A stretch of 64,000 nt of DNA from JBBDJB01 sp040880125 (lineage in GTDB: Bacteria > Planctomycetota > Planctomycetia > Pirellulales > JBBDJB01): positions 1 to 64,000 of the forward strand of contig JBBDJB010000052.1 of NCBI GenBank assembly GCA_040880125.1, in the 5' to 3' direction. Position numbers and translations under genes: made by a program. Positions within the stretch are counted from its first letter, which is position 1, and every line of letters begins with the position of its first letter. This document shows positions 33,486-43,313 of this stretch, in pieces. The notes below the pieces were generated by a model. That model did no database searches. It had not been told where the DNA came from and was given only the letters and a program-made list of their open reading frames with translations.

Positions 33486-35119
33486 CGACGGTCGATCCGG
33501 CGGCAATCGAAGTGGCACCGCCAGCAGGCCGCGCCATTCGCTTCTGGCGGCGGTGCGACGCGCTGCTGGAGCGCGCCGGCGATCGGCTCAATCCGATCCT
33601 CGTCAAGGAGACCCGCCAGGCGTTGAAGAGCCGGCAGTTCACCCTCACTTTCGTATTGGTGCTCGCGGCGTGCTGGGTTTGGACGATCTTCGGCGTGGCG
33701 ATGATCGGGCCGGGCATCGAATACACGACCGCCGGCGTCGATATGTTTTACGGCTATTACGTGATCCTGATTGCGCCGCTGGCGGTGATCGTGCCGTACA
33801 CCGCGTACCGCTCGCTGTCGGCCGAGCGGGAAGACAATACGTACGAGTTGCTTTCGATCTCGACGCTCACGCCGCGTCAAATCATCAGCGGCAAGCTGGG
33901 AAGCGCACTTTTGCAGATCATCGTCTTCTTCAGTGCCACCGCTCCCTGTCTGGCGTTCACGTATCTGTTGCGCGGCATCGATATCGTGACCATCGGCGTG
34001 CTGTTGTTCTACGCCTTCTTCGGATCACTCGGTCTGTCGATGATCGGCCTTCTGCTGGCGACTGCCACCCGGGAGAAGTACGGCCAGGTCCTGATGAACG
34101 TGGTGCTGACGATCGGGCTGGTGTACGTCTTTTCCATGGGCGCGGTTGGCGCGGGACTGATGGTCGCCGAGCGCGCAGCCATCTTTGGCGGAGCAGAGTT
34201 TTGGATCGTCAACGGCGTGTTATTGACGATCTACGTGACGTACTTCGCCATGTTTTTCCTGGCGGCCTCCGCGCAGATCACCTTCGCCAGCGAGAATCGA
34301 TCCACGTCGCTTCGCGTGGTGATGCTCATCCAGCACGCCTGCCTGATGGGCTGGGTGACCTGGGGATGGATCTACATGAACGGCGACGCAGGGAATGCCG
34401 TTCCACTGAGTGTGATTGCCCTGCTGCACTGGGGGATCATGGGCATCTTCATGGTCGGCGAGTCGCCGCACCTTTCCAGCCGGGTGAAGCGTAGTCTGCC
34501 GCAGAGCATTGTCGGGCGGATGTGCTTGACCTGGTTCAATCCCGGGCCTGGCACCGGTTACGTCTTTGCCACCTGCGGTATGCTGGCCACGCTGGCGATG
34601 GTGCTGCTGGCATTGGCCATCGCCTCGCTGGCGGGCTATCGGACGGGCCGGTGGATGTCGTGGGAGATGGCCATCGCGTTTGCGGCCGTTTGCACCGCGT
34701 ACGTGATGATCTATCTCGGGCTGGCGAAACTGATTCTTGACGGGCTACGGAAGATCGTCGCATTCAATCCCGCGGTGAGCCCGGTGGTAAACGTTTTGCT
34801 CGTGGGGGCGGGGACGGGCATCCCGCTGACGATCCAGATGATGTCGCCCACGCTGCGGCGCAGCGGGTATACGATGCTGCAGATCACGAACCCCTTCTGG
34901 ACGCTCGTCGAGCTGGGCGACGGGCCGACCGCGGCGACGATCGTGGCGCCGGTGACGCTGGTGCTATCGATCGCCGCGGTTGTGGTGTTCGCGCTCAACC
35001 TGCCCGGCATTGTTCGGGAACTGCGGCACGTGCGGATCGCCAAGCCCGCCCGAGTGGCAGAAGAAGACGCGGCGCTTCAGCCGCCGCCCGAGCCGGTGCG
35101 GACAAGCCCCTGGGATTAG
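33482..35119 (+). CDS. ABC-2 type transporter permease
   Basis: A 545-residue polytopic membrane protein. It opens with a cytoplasmic stretch and the phrase RLNPILVKETRQALKSRQF, commonly seen in planctomycete ABC-2 permeases. About ten to twelve hydrophobic segments follow (for example FVLVLAACWVWTIFGVAMIG, VILIAPLAVIVPY, ILLFYAFFGSLGLSMIGLLLA). It is coupled to the ATPase by ATGA overlap, and the two should form the exporter. The last ~20 residues are charged. An M3 repeat starts 8 bases after the stop. Confidence 0.88.
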   Translation: MTTVDPAAIEVAPPAGRAIRFWRRCDALLERAGDRLNPILVKETRQALKSRQFTLTFVLVLAACWVWTIFGVAMIGPGIEYTTAGVDMFYGYYVILIAPLAVIVPYTAYRSLSAEREDNTYELLSISTLTPRQIISGKLGSALLQIIVFFSATAPCLAFTYLLRGIDIVTIGVLLFYAFFGSLGLSMIGLLLATATREKYGQVLMNVVLTIGLVYVFSMGAVGAGLMVAERAAIFGGAEFWIVNGVLLTIYVTYFAMFFLAASAQITFASENRSTSLRVVMLIQHACLMGWVTWGWIYMNGDAGNAVPLSVIALLHWGIMGIFMVGESPHLSSRVKRSLPQSIVGRMCLTWFNPGPGTGYVFATCGMLATLAMVLLALAIASLAGYRTGRWMSWEMAIAFAAVCTAYVMIYLGLAKLILDGLRKIVAFNPAVSPVVNVLLVGAGTGIPLTIQMMSPTLRRSGYTMLQITNPFWTLVELGDGPTAATIVAPVTLVLSIAAVVVFALNLPGIVRELRHVRIAKPARVAEEDAALQPPPEPVRTSPWD

Positions 35120-35126
35120 TGGGATT

Positions 35127-35295
35127 GGTGGCACAGACATTCTTGTCTGTGCAGTGGCTAGAAAACGACACAGGAATCTGGCTTCGCCACGAGCAGTTGT
35201 ATGCAGTTGCCCCTGTAGTGCACGTACACTCGACGCAGTATCTCTCTCACAGACGGGGAGGGAGTGGATGCACAGACAGGAATGACTGTGCCACC
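35127..35295. repeat. Two M3 hairpins in opposite orientation
   Basis: Copies at 35127-35152 (GGTGGCACAGACATTC orientation) and 35270-35295 (reverse orientation) lie between the stop codons of two convergent genes. Each has arms of 7-8 bases around a short loop. In this position they could serve as bidirectional transcript ends. Confidence 0.7.
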
Positions 35296-35297
35296 GA

Positions 35298-38200
35298 CTA
35301 CTGGGCGTTTTCGCTAAGCAAATACGCGAGGATGTCGCCAAGCTCCTCGGGCGTGCGGACCAGGCCGGCGGGCATGGGCGAGACGTCTTGAAGCTGACGC
35401 GCTTCGACTTCTTCAAGCGGAATGCTCCGCCGCGTGGCATCCGGCTGGAGGACGACCAGGTTCTCCGCGTTTTCCTCGACGATCAGTCCCGAAAGTATTT
35501 CGCCGGAGGTGGTGGCGAGGGACGTGGCGCGGAATACAGGCGCGACCTGTTTGCTCGGCAGCAGGATCGACTCGACCAGTTGGGCCGTGGTGTAGCGTTT
35601 GCTGGCTCCGGCGAGGCTCGGCGCGCCGCCGCCGCTTTGGCCGGGCAGCACGGCGTGGCACTTGACGCAGCCCAGCGCGTCGGCGCCAAAGAGCTTTCGC
35701 CCTCGCTCGGCGTCTCCTTCGGCGACCGCGTCTTGCCAATCGACGGTGAGAAACTGTTGAAGCGACTCCTGTTGCGCAGCGTCCGCACCGGACCGAATCC
35801 GCTCGGCCAGCGTGCCCAGGCCGAGCTTCTCCGGCAGCGAGGCTTGCACCTGTTCGCCGGCGCGGTAGCGCAGCGCAACGTGCGGCTGTGCAGTGGTGCT
35901 CGCCAGGCGGAGCAGGAAGTCGTTACTGCCGGCATCGAGCGAGATCAGCTCCCAGGCTTCGCGCGGAAGGATCTGGCCGTTGTGCCAGAGCTGCACTTGC
36001 GCGTCGGTGTCGAGGTGAATGGCCACCGGCTCTGGGCGGAAGGACTGCAGGCGAAAGTAAAGGTAGTACGAGCCGGGGCCGGTAGCGGCTAGCGATGCGG
36101 TGAGATCACCGCCGGTGCGGATCGTCTTCCAAACGAGACGCTGGCGAGCCGAGTCGTACGTAGCGGCCAAGTCAATCGGACCGGATTGCGGAGGATGCGC
36201 GGCGGCCAGTCCGCGTCCGCCGTCATCAAAGGGACCGACCGTCCAAATCGTCTCGATCGATCGCGCTGGCGCCGCCGCAAGGTGCTGGGTGAGCCGCCCA
36301 CGTCGCAGTTGTTCGACCAGCGGATTTGCGCGGGAGTCGTCAAGCAGCCACAGGAAGTACGCCGCCTGACTGGCCACCGCGGGTTCTTTGTCGCGCAGCC
36401 GAGCCAGCAGCAGGCGGAAGAGCTGCTCATGCCCGCTGGTTCGCGGCGCGTGCTTCCACAGCGTCGCGGTGGTGAAGCTGCCAACGCGACCGAGCTGGCG
36501 GAGATCGACCGGGCCACCGAAGTACTGGACCGTGAAGTGGGCGTTGCCGCTCTCGTAAGTGAGCGGGACAGCCTCCGGTAACTCGCCCAAGGCGGGCGGA
36601 ACCGTCAGGCGAAATCCGCACGCCAGCACGCCGGCCAGTCGCAACTCCGGCGCATCGGCGCGGCACCAGCTTTCCAGCACCGAATCCGGTGCGCGCCGCG
36701 CCGCCAGCAGAGTGGTCGCTTGCCGCAAGTAAGTATCGCGGCTGGAAGCGTGGCGCGCCACCGTGTCCCAGTTGGGCTCGCTCGCATGCTCGAACAGCGC
36801 CGCCAGCGCGGCGTGGACGATCTGCGGGTTTTCATCGGCGAGGGCACGATTGAACAGATCGACCGGCGCGTTAAGCTTTCGGGTATCGTCCAGCGCGCGT
36901 AGCGCCTGCAGGCGAATAACGTCCCCGGCGGGACGGTCTGTAGACGAAGCCGCAGCACCACCGGTCGCCAGTTCGCTCAACAGCCCGGCCGCGTCGTCCG
37001 AACCGCTGGCGGCGGTCAGCCACGGTAGATGTGCGGCGGCCGGATCGTCCGTGTCTGCTGTAAGCCTGGCCAGGCGCCGCGTTGCCTCGTCGAGCAGGTC
37101 GCCACCGCGACGCAGGATCTCGACGTGCGCCCGTTGGCGGCGCCACCAAGAATCACTGGAAAGCTCCTGCCAGAGCTTCTCCGAAGGCACGTCGGGAGCC
37201 TCGTAGGCGTCGAACGGATGATCGGCTGTGTCATCGGAGCGGGTGATCATCACTAGGTCGCTGGCGTACTTGGGCGAGCCTTCGTTAGCCTCCATGTAGG
37301 AGATGGTGGCGAACAACCGCCCGCCGCGTCCCACCGCGACGCCGACCGGCCGGACCGTGTCGCTGCCGACCAGTAGCGGTAGCTCTTCCGCCTGAAAGCT
37401 AGCGCCCCGCGCGGCTACGGGATAGCGGTCGATCCGCCGCTGACCCCAACGGGCAATCAGTAGATTGCGGCGATACTTCTCCGGCAGGTACGACTCGTCG
37501 TAGTAGGTCTGGCCGACGGGGACGCCGCGGCCCATGCCGTCGAACATGGTTTGCAGCAGATCGGCGCGCTCGGGTGATTTGCTAGTCATCCAGCCGCGCG
37601 GCCAGAAGAAATTCGCCTGCGGTGCGACGTGCAGCAGCCGCGCGGGCACGTACTCGCCGGGAAGCGACTCGTGGTCGTTGTCGTTGGAAAACAAATTCCA
37701 CTGGGCGTCGAAGGCCAGCCCACACGTGCCGCGCGTGCCGCCGGCGACGGCTTGAAAGCTGCTGCCGTCGGGTCGGCAGCGGAAGAAGCCGCCCATGCCG
37801 GTGTAGGGATTCGGCCGATCGTCCGGCTGCGAGTAGACGTTCCAGTGTCCCCAGTGGTCGGGCCGGTTTTGAAAGTCGCCGTAGTTGAGCAACGGATCGC
37901 CGGAGGAGAAGTACAGATCGCCCTGCGGACCCCAGGCGAGTCCATGATAGGTGACGTGCAAATCGACCGGCGGTCCCCAGACGAGCCGCACCGGCTCGAC
38001 TGGCTGCTGCGAGCGCCGCGCGCCGGGCAGCTTGTAGAGCGCCGCGACCGTCATGGCGTAAAGGTCATCGCCGCGGATTTCGATGTCCGTGATCCAGGTG
38101 TCGGCGGGAAAGCGGGCTAGTTCGCGGCGCGCAGCGTAGCCCCCCTTTTCGTCCGGCTCGTAGACGAACAAGGCTTCCCGTCCGCCGATGAACACGCGTC

Positions 38201-40568
38201 CGGCCGTGTCGGCGCGGACCGATAGGAAGGATTCGCTCCGCGACCGATCGAGCACGACGACCTTCAATTCCGGATCGGCCGGCTGATAGGAGGTCGGCGG
38301 CAGCGGCTCAGCGCCCACCGGATGGACCAGCGCCGGGTTGTCGAGCTGCGACTGATCGGCATAGCGGCCGCCTTCCAGCTCATCGAAGTGCCACAGCCCA
38401 ACGGTTTCGGCGTCGGGCCGGTATGGCTGCTCGGGGACGGCATCGAACTGGCGGATCGATCGGGAGATCCGCACCTCGTCGACTAGTCCGTCGCAGCCGA
38501 TCCGCTGCGAGACCAAGTCGCCGAACGTGAGCGGCCCCTGTGCGCCGTCGTCTCTTTGCTGGATGACGTCCACCTGGCGAGCGAGCTTGCCGTCGACCAG
38601 CAGCGTCACCTGCTGGCCGTCGAAGGTCATGGCGACGTGGTGCCAGCGGTCGTCGGTGATCGCCACGCCCGACTTGATCTCGGCCGGAGCGAAGCCGGGC
38701 AGGTAGGCGGAGAACTCGCCATCGCCGGCGTAGCTGTAGATCTCCCAGTGACGGCTCGAAGACTTGGGGCTGCTGGCGACCAGGATGTTGAAGCCGCGGG
38801 CACTGCGGAGCCGTGTCCAGCATTCGACGGTCAGCGGCGGCGAGTCGTACTCCCCTCGGACGGCGGCGACGATGCTCGCCCCGGCCGGATTGAGAGCCTG
38901 CCCGAACCGACCGGCGGCCGCGTCGACCTCGAGCGGCGGCTCCGCATCGCTCGCCACATCATCCGTCGTGGGTCGCGCGGGTCCCTGTTGCATGCGGCCG
39001 GCCGCCCAAATGCAGCCGCGGCGAATCAATTGCGCGGGGCCGGGCTGGCGGATGGAAATCGGCGAGTGGCCGAGCACCGTCTGAAAGACGCGGCCCAGAT
39101 CGTAGTGGTAGACCATCGCCATCGGCTCGTCCTCGCCGGTGACTTGGGATCGGGCCGTGGCCAGTGCGTGTATCGGAGCATCTCCCTGCTGGCGATAGTA
39201 CAATTCGTCTTGCGTCGTAAACGGATGCATCCCCTGCGTAACCGGGTGCGCCGGGTCGGCGACGTCGACGCGGAACTTGCCGAACGTGTCGTGTCCGCTG
39301 GTGTCGGGCGAGTGGTCCCAGACGCGGCGGACGATCTGCGTGCGAAACTCCGGCCAGTCCGACTCGGCCGCCTCCGGCAGCGACCGGTGGAATGCACCGT
39401 TGGCGAAGTGGATGATCGCCAAGCCGCCGCCGCGGGAAAGGTAGCGGACGAAGTTCTGCTTCGCCGCTTCGCTCAGGCCCTCGCGCTGCCAATTGCAATA
39501 GTTCAGCACGACCAGGTCAAAGCCGAGCAGTTCCGGCCGGGCCAGGTCTTCCACGTCTCGCGTGACCGTGACGCGGAACCGCTCGTCGCCGCCGGCCAGC
39601 GATTCTTCCAGGGCGACGGTGGTTTGCTCCCAGTCGTGCGCCGGATGTTGATGTCCTGTGACGATGAGCGTGCGGATGGGCGTGGCTGAACTGGGATCGA
39701 AGCGGGTGATCGTCGAATCGACGCCACCTTGGGGAACCTCGACCTTGGCCGTCCAGAGGATCGCGCCCAGCAACATCCGGCGGTAGGCGGGAACGTTCCA
39801 GTTTTCGTGGAAGTGTCCGCCGGTGAAGCCGAAGCCGCGGCCGCCGTCCTCGCGCGTTACCGACCAGGCGACGGTGTGGGGCTGGGGCTCCTCGGGGATC
39901 GACGTGGTGAGGATCGGCACCCGCCGCGTATCGTTCTCGCGAAAACGAAGGTTGTAGTAGTACTCCTCGCGCAGCTCGAAAGGCTCGATGCCGCGCAGGA
40001 TCGGATGGTCGGGCGTGGCCGGCTGCGGCGTCGTCGTGGCAGTGCGGATCTTCGAGTACCAGTTCTGCGGCGGCGCGCCCCCCTGATAGTCGAAGTAGCC
40101 GCCGATCCAGTCGAGAAACTGCGGCCCGCCGCGGTCGTTGGGAACGAATACCGTATAGTGCAGGGCCACCAGGCCGCAGCCGCGGCGCATCTGCTTGGCC
40201 AAAACGTCGAGCCGGTCGCCGTGCAGCAGCGGATGATCAGCCTCGTTGTGGTCCGCGCCGTCGCTGAACAGGACGATCGTGTCGGCGTCGTCGAGTACCG
40301 CTTCGTCTTCCGGCCAGCCGTTCAGATAGACGGCCGTCTCGACCGGCTCCGTCAGGTTCGGCGAATGGTCGAGGCAGTTTCTCAGGAGCTTCATGCCCAA
40401 CTCGTACTCGTGGTGCCCCGGGCCGTGGCTCTTGGCGCCGGCGATCAGCACGATCTTCTTCGGCGCGTCCTGAGCGCGGAGAGTGCCGGCGGCGGATGCA
40501 AAGCATGCAAGTGCGAGGGCGGTCGTCGTGAAACATCGAAGCAAACGCTGCCGACAATCAGCGGGCAT
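35298..40568 (-). CDS. Giant secreted fusion: two ThuA-like domains, LamG, propeller, HEAT, cytochrome c
   Basis: A 1756-residue exported protein. The start at 40568 gives a signal peptide (LLRCFTTTALALACFASAAGTLRAQ). In order: a ThuA-like domain from about residue 37 (KIVLIAGAKSHGPGHHEYELG), a second ThuA-like domain from about 296 (RTLIVTGHQHPAHDWEQT), a LamG/concanavalin-like domain near 570-720 (LTVECWTRLRSARGFNIL, WHHVAMTFDGQQVTLLVDG), a dehydrogenase-like propeller near 760-1100, HEAT-like repeats near 1130-1420, and a C-terminal cytochrome c with CVKCH at 1634-1638. ThuA domains are linked to sugar use, LamG to carbohydrate binding. A periplasmic oxidative sugar enzyme is the best guess. 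Confidence 0.87.
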   Translation of the reverse strand: MPADCRQRLLRCFTTTALALACFASAAGTLRAQDAPKKIVLIAGAKSHGPGHHEYELGMKLLRNCLDHSPNLTEPVETAVYLNGWPEDEAVLDDADTIVLFSDGADHNEADHPLLHGDRLDVLAKQMRRGCGLVALHYTVFVPNDRGGPQFLDWIGGYFDYQGGAPPQNWYSKIRTATTTPQPATPDHPILRGIEPFELREEYYYNLRFRENDTRRVPILTTSIPEEPQPHTVAWSVTREDGGRGFGFTGGHFHENWNVPAYRRMLLGAILWTAKVEVPQGGVDSTITRFDPSSATPIRTLIVTGHQHPAHDWEQTTVALEESLAGGDERFRVTVTRDVEDLARPELLGFDLVVLNYCNWQREGLSEAAKQNFVRYLSRGGGLAIIHFANGAFHRSLPEAAESDWPEFRTQIVRRVWDHSPDTSGHDTFGKFRVDVADPAHPVTQGMHPFTTQDELYYRQQGDAPIHALATARSQVTGEDEPMAMVYHYDLGRVFQTVLGHSPISIRQPGPAQLIRRGCIWAAGRMQQGPARPTTDDVASDAEPPLEVDAAAGRFGQALNPAGASIVAAVRGEYDSPPLTVECWTRLRSARGFNILVASSPKSSSRHWEIYSYAGDGEFSAYLPGFAPAEIKSGVAITDDRWHHVAMTFDGQQVTLLVDGKLARQVDVIQQRDDGAQGPLTFGDLVSQRIGCDGLVDEVRISRSIRQFDAVPEQPYRPDAETVGLWHFDELEGGRYADQSQLDNPALVHPVGAEPLPPTSYQPADPELKVVVLDRSRSESFLSVRADTAGRVFIGGREALFVYEPDEKGGYAARRELARFPADTWITDIEIRGDDLYAMTVAALYKLPGARRSQQPVEPVRLVWGPPVDLHVTYHGLAWGPQGDLYFSSGDPLLNYGDFQNRPDHWGHWNVYSQPDDRPNPYTGMGGFFRCRPDGSSFQAVAGGTRGTCGLAFDAQWNLFSNDNDHESLPGEYVPARLLHVAPQANFFWPRGWMTSKSPERADLLQTMFDGMGRGVPVGQTYYDESYLPEKYRRNLLIARWGQRRIDRYPVAARGASFQAEELPLLVGSDTVRPVGVAVGRGGRLFATISYMEANEGSPKYASDLVMITRSDDTADHPFDAYEAPDVPSEKLWQELSSDSWWRRQRAHVEILRRGGDLLDEATRRLARLTADTDDPAAAHLPWLTAASGSDDAAGLLSELATGGAAASSTDRPAGDVIRLQALRALDDTRKLNAPVDLFNRALADENPQIVHAALAALFEHASEPNWDTVARHASSRDTYLRQATTLLAARRAPDSVLESWCRADAPELRLAGVLACGFRLTVPPALGELPEAVPLTYESGNAHFTVQYFGGPVDLRQLGRVGSFTTATLWKHAPRTSGHEQLFRLLLARLRDKEPAVASQAAYFLWLLDDSRANPLVEQLRRGRLTQHLAAAPARSIETIWTVGPFDDGGRGLAAAHPPQSGPIDLAATYDSARQRLVWKTIRTGGDLTASLAATGPGSYYLYFRLQSFRPEPVAIHLDTDAQVQLWHNGQILPREAWELISLDAGSNDFLLRLASTTAQPHVALRYRAGEQVQASLPEKLGLGTLAERIRSGADAAQQESLQQFLTVDWQDAVAEGDAERGRKLFGADALGCVKCHAVLPGQSGGGAPSLAGASKRYTTAQLVESILLPSKQVAPVFRATSLATTSGEILSGLIVEENAENLVVLQPDATRRSIPLEEVEARQLQDVSPMPAGLVRTPEELGDILAYLLSENAQ

Positions 40569-40895
40569 GGTGGTCTCTTTCTTGAGCAGTACCGCCGCGC
40601 AGGGGCGACTGATGAAGGTTGTGCGGCAAAGGTGTGACACGAGCCGGAAGTGCGGGATAGATCGAAGAGGGCAAGCATGCAAACGCGCTGGCGCAGGCCG
40701 GCGAAACGGTCGATGTCCTGAGCGTTGACAGCCGATGCGAGTAGGAGCTACCTTGCAGGCCGCGCCGCCGGCCGCCCTCGTGCCGAGTATAAATCGCGCC
40801 GCAGCAGGGGGCAACTTGGTCGGCCGCATGTGCACGGGTTGTTGGCCGTCGACCGTGCGTGCTTCGCCTTGTTAGATCACCAGCTTCCCAACGCC
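40569..40895. other. Divergent intergenic region
   Basis: 327 bases between the start of the giant ThuA protein (minus) and the alpha/beta hydrolase (plus). It must hold both promoters. No clear -35/-10 pair, operator or repeat of the families found elsewhere in the window was recognised. Confidence 0.5.
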
Positions 40896-41759
40896 ATGTT
40901 CCTTGAGCACGAATTCGCGACCGACGATGCGATACTGGGTTACGTCGAGGGGCCGGCTTCGGGTCCGCCGCTGCTATTGTTGCACGGCGTGACGCGCTGC
41001 TGGCAAGACTTCGCGCCGCTGCTGCCGGCGCTGGCCGCGCGGTGGCAAATCTACGGGCTGGACTTCCGCGGCCATGGGCGGTCTCGCCAGACGGCGGCCG
41101 GTTACCGTGTGGTCGATTACGCACGCGAGGCGGTGCGATTCCTGCGCGAGCAGATCGCGAGGCCGGCGGTCGTGCTGGGGCATTCGCTCGGGGCGATGGT
41201 CGCGTCGCATGTGGCGTCGCACGCGCCGGAGCATGTCATCGCGGCCGTGTTGGAAGACCCTCCGTTTGAGACGCTGGGCGAGCGGATCCGGGAGACGCAC
41301 TTCCACGCGTTCTTTTCCGGCATGCAGGCGCTGATAAAGGAACGGCGGAGCGTGCCGGAGTTGGTGGCGGCGCTCGCTCAGTTGCCGGTGACCGGAGAAG
41401 CAAATGGTCCGCGGCTGGGTGATGCGCGCGATGCCGCTTCGCTGCGATTTAGTGCACGATGTCTGTCGAAGCTCGATCCGGCCGTACTGGAGCCGCTGGT
41501 CGAAGGGCGCTGGCTGGAGGATTACCGGCAGCAGCAAGTACTCACCGGGATCTCTTGCCCGATGCTGCTGCTTCAGGCGGACATGCAAGCGGGCGGGATG
41601 TTGACGGACGAGGATGCCGGGCAAGTGGATCGGCTCGTCGGCGACTGCACGACGGTTCGCTTTGCGAATGTGGGCCATCTGATCCATTGGGATGATATGC
41701 CGAGGATGCTGCGTGCCGTGCTGGGGTTTTTGGAGTCAGTCGATTGGGATCGAAGCTAA
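40896..41759 (+). CDS. Alpha/beta hydrolase
   Basis: A 287-residue hydrolase. The oxyanion strand LLLLHGVTRCWQDF, the nucleophile elbow GHSLGAM (catalytic serine) and a late histidine in NVGHLIHWD are all present, so the triad appears complete. The ATG at 40896 is chosen because the longer frame upstream has a different composition and no family match; the protein then begins, as usual, with a strand before the HG motif. It could be an esterase, haloperoxidase-like or C-C hydrolase; nothing in the context fixes the substrate. Confidence 0.87.
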   Translation: MFLEHEFATDDAILGYVEGPASGPPLLLLHGVTRCWQDFAPLLPALAARWQIYGLDFRGHGRSRQTAAGYRVVDYAREAVRFLREQIARPAVVLGHSLGAMVASHVASHAPEHVIAAVLEDPPFETLGERIRETHFHAFFSGMQALIKERRSVPELVAALAQLPVTGEANGPRLGDARDAASLRFSARCLSKLDPAVLEPLVEGRWLEDYRQQQVLTGISCPMLLLQADMQAGGMLTDEDAGQVDRLVGDCTTVRFANVGHLIHWDDMPRMLRAVLGFLESVDWDRS

Positions 41760-41792
41760 CCTCTGAGGAAGCGGATTCGGACCCGGAGTCGG

Positions 41793-41798
41793 TATAAT
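41793..41798 (+). promoter_or_regulatory. Possible -10 element upstream of the amidohydrolase
   Basis: A perfect TATAAT lies 150 bases before the amidohydrolase start. No good -35 is found at the right distance, so it may be a weak or activator-dependent promoter, or chance. The short ORF opening at 41797 uses the ATG of this box and is better explained as leader sequence. Confidence 0.3.
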
Positions 41799-41947
41799 GG
41801 CTTACTGCGTGAAGGAAGACATCCTATTTGCAAGGGCCAAAGGAGCACTGCTGGACAAGGTGAGCAGTGGCACCCCGATCGATGACCCGGTAGCTGAAGT
41901 GGCACTCGGCGTGGCGTTAATGTCATCAAGCAGCAGGAGCGTATTCA

Positions 41948-43246
41948 ATGCGGACGGCGCAGGGGACGACGGTTATTGCGGGCGGTCAGGTGGTCGATGG
42001 CACCGGTGCGGCGGCGGTGCCCCGTGGTGCGGTGGTGATTGGAAACGGCGTCATCCGCTACGTGGGGCCGGAGGCCGAGGCGCCGGCCGTGCCGCCCGAC
42101 GCGGTGCGCATTGACGCGGCGGGTGGCACGATCATGCCGGGTTTAGTCGAGGCGCATTTTCATCCCACGTATTTTAACGTTTCCGAACTCACTGACCTGG
42201 ATATCAAGTACCCGGTGGAGTACGTCACGCTGTTGGCCGCGGTGAACGCCCGGCTGGCGCTGGAGTGCGGCTACACGGCGGCCCGCAGCGGCGGCAGCCT
42301 GTTCAATATCGACTTTTGGCTGAAGCGGGCGATCGAGAACGATATGGTGCCCGGCCCACGTATGGCGGCCAGCGGCCGGGAGATCTGCGGAGTGGGCGGC
42401 CTGATGGATTGGAACCCCGAGTTTCGCAAGATCGGCATGGAAGGGCTCGTGCTGTTGGTCAATGGCGCGGACGAAGCCCGGGCAGCGGTGCGGAAGCTGG
42501 TGAAGGACGGCGTCGAATGGGTGAAGACCTATCCGACCGGCGACGCGGCCGCACCGGACGCGAACGATCATCACACGCTCTGCATGACCTTCGAGGAGAT
42601 GCACGCCGTTGTGGAGACGGCGCACAACCACGGATTGAAGGTTACCGGCCATTGCCGAGCGACCGAGGGCATCAAGAACGCGCTGCGGGCCGGCTACGAC
42701 ACGCTGGAGCACGGCACCTTCATGGACGACGAAGCGCTCGACATGCTGATGGAGCGGAACACGCCGGTGGTGCCGGCGCTGCAATTCGAACTGGCAAGCG
42801 TCCAGCGCGGCCGCGAGTTCGGGCTTTCGCAGCGGGTGATCGACGGGCATCAGGAGACGCTCGAAGGCGGTGCGGAAAGTGCGCGGCGGATTCTTCGCGC
42901 CGGCGGTCGGGTCGGCATGGGCGGCGATTACGGCTTCGCCTGGAACCCGCACGGCGACTATGCCAAGGAGCTGAGCTTCTTTGTCGATTACGTCGGCTTT
43001 ACGCCGCTGGAGACGATCCTGTGCGCCACCAAGACCGGTGCCGAGATTCTGGGCCGTGAAGAGGAGATCGGCACGCTTTCGCCCGGGAAACTGGGCGATG
43101 TGCTGGTCGTCGACGGCGACGTGGTGGCCGATATCACCCTGCTGGAAGACCGAGCGAACTTGATTGCTGTGCTGCAAGCGGGCATCATAAAGGCCGGGCG
43201 GCTCGCCGGACGGCAGGCGGACGTCACGCCGGCGGCGGTCGGTTAG
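41948..43246 (+). CDS. Amidohydrolase family protein
   Basis: A 432-residue metal-dependent hydrolase. After an N-terminal beta-sandwich strand (VIAGGQVVDGTGAAAVPRGAVVI) comes the metal motif HFH within GLVEAHFHPTYF, then a lysine in VEWVKTYPTGDA, histidines in VTGHCRA and TLEHGTF, and an aspartate in GGDYGFAW, as in the imidazolonepropionase-like branch. CAGGAGC lies seven bases before the ATG. The substrate is unknown. It is followed closely by the DUF1501 gene. The TIM-barrel core and metal ligands appear intact. Confidence 0.9.
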   Translation: MRTAQGTTVIAGGQVVDGTGAAAVPRGAVVIGNGVIRYVGPEAEAPAVPPDAVRIDAAGGTIMPGLVEAHFHPTYFNVSELTDLDIKYPVEYVTLLAAVNARLALECGYTAARSGGSLFNIDFWLKRAIENDMVPGPRMAASGREICGVGGLMDWNPEFRKIGMEGLVLLVNGADEARAAVRKLVKDGVEWVKTYPTGDAAAPDANDHHTLCMTFEEMHAVVETAHNHGLKVTGHCRATEGIKNALRAGYDTLEHGTFMDDEALDMLMERNTPVVPALQFELASVQRGREFGLSQRVIDGHQETLEGGAESARRILRAGGRVGMGGDYGFAWNPHGDYAKELSFFVDYVGFTPLETILCATKTGAEILGREEEIGTLSPGKLGDVLVVDGDVVADITLLEDRANLIAVLQAGIIKAGRLAGRQADVTPAAVG

Positions 43247-43313
43247 CTGCATGATCGACTTTGCTGCCCTACCTTCCGATCGGATAAGCGCGACACCCAC
43301 ACGAGAGGTCAGC

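Noticed and set aside
5744..40638. Nearly identical 16-base strings GCCGCAAAGGTGTGAC (5744) and GCGGCAAAGGTGTGAC (40623) upstream of genes
   Set aside because: Pairs of 16-mers with one mismatch are expected many times by chance in 64 kb, and the two sites have different positions relative to genes.
41797..42114. A 105-codon plus-strand ORF overlapping the amidohydrolase start
   Set aside because: Its ATG is part of a TATAAT box, its second half is the amidohydrolase gene read in another frame, and no family is evident. It is treated as leader sequence.
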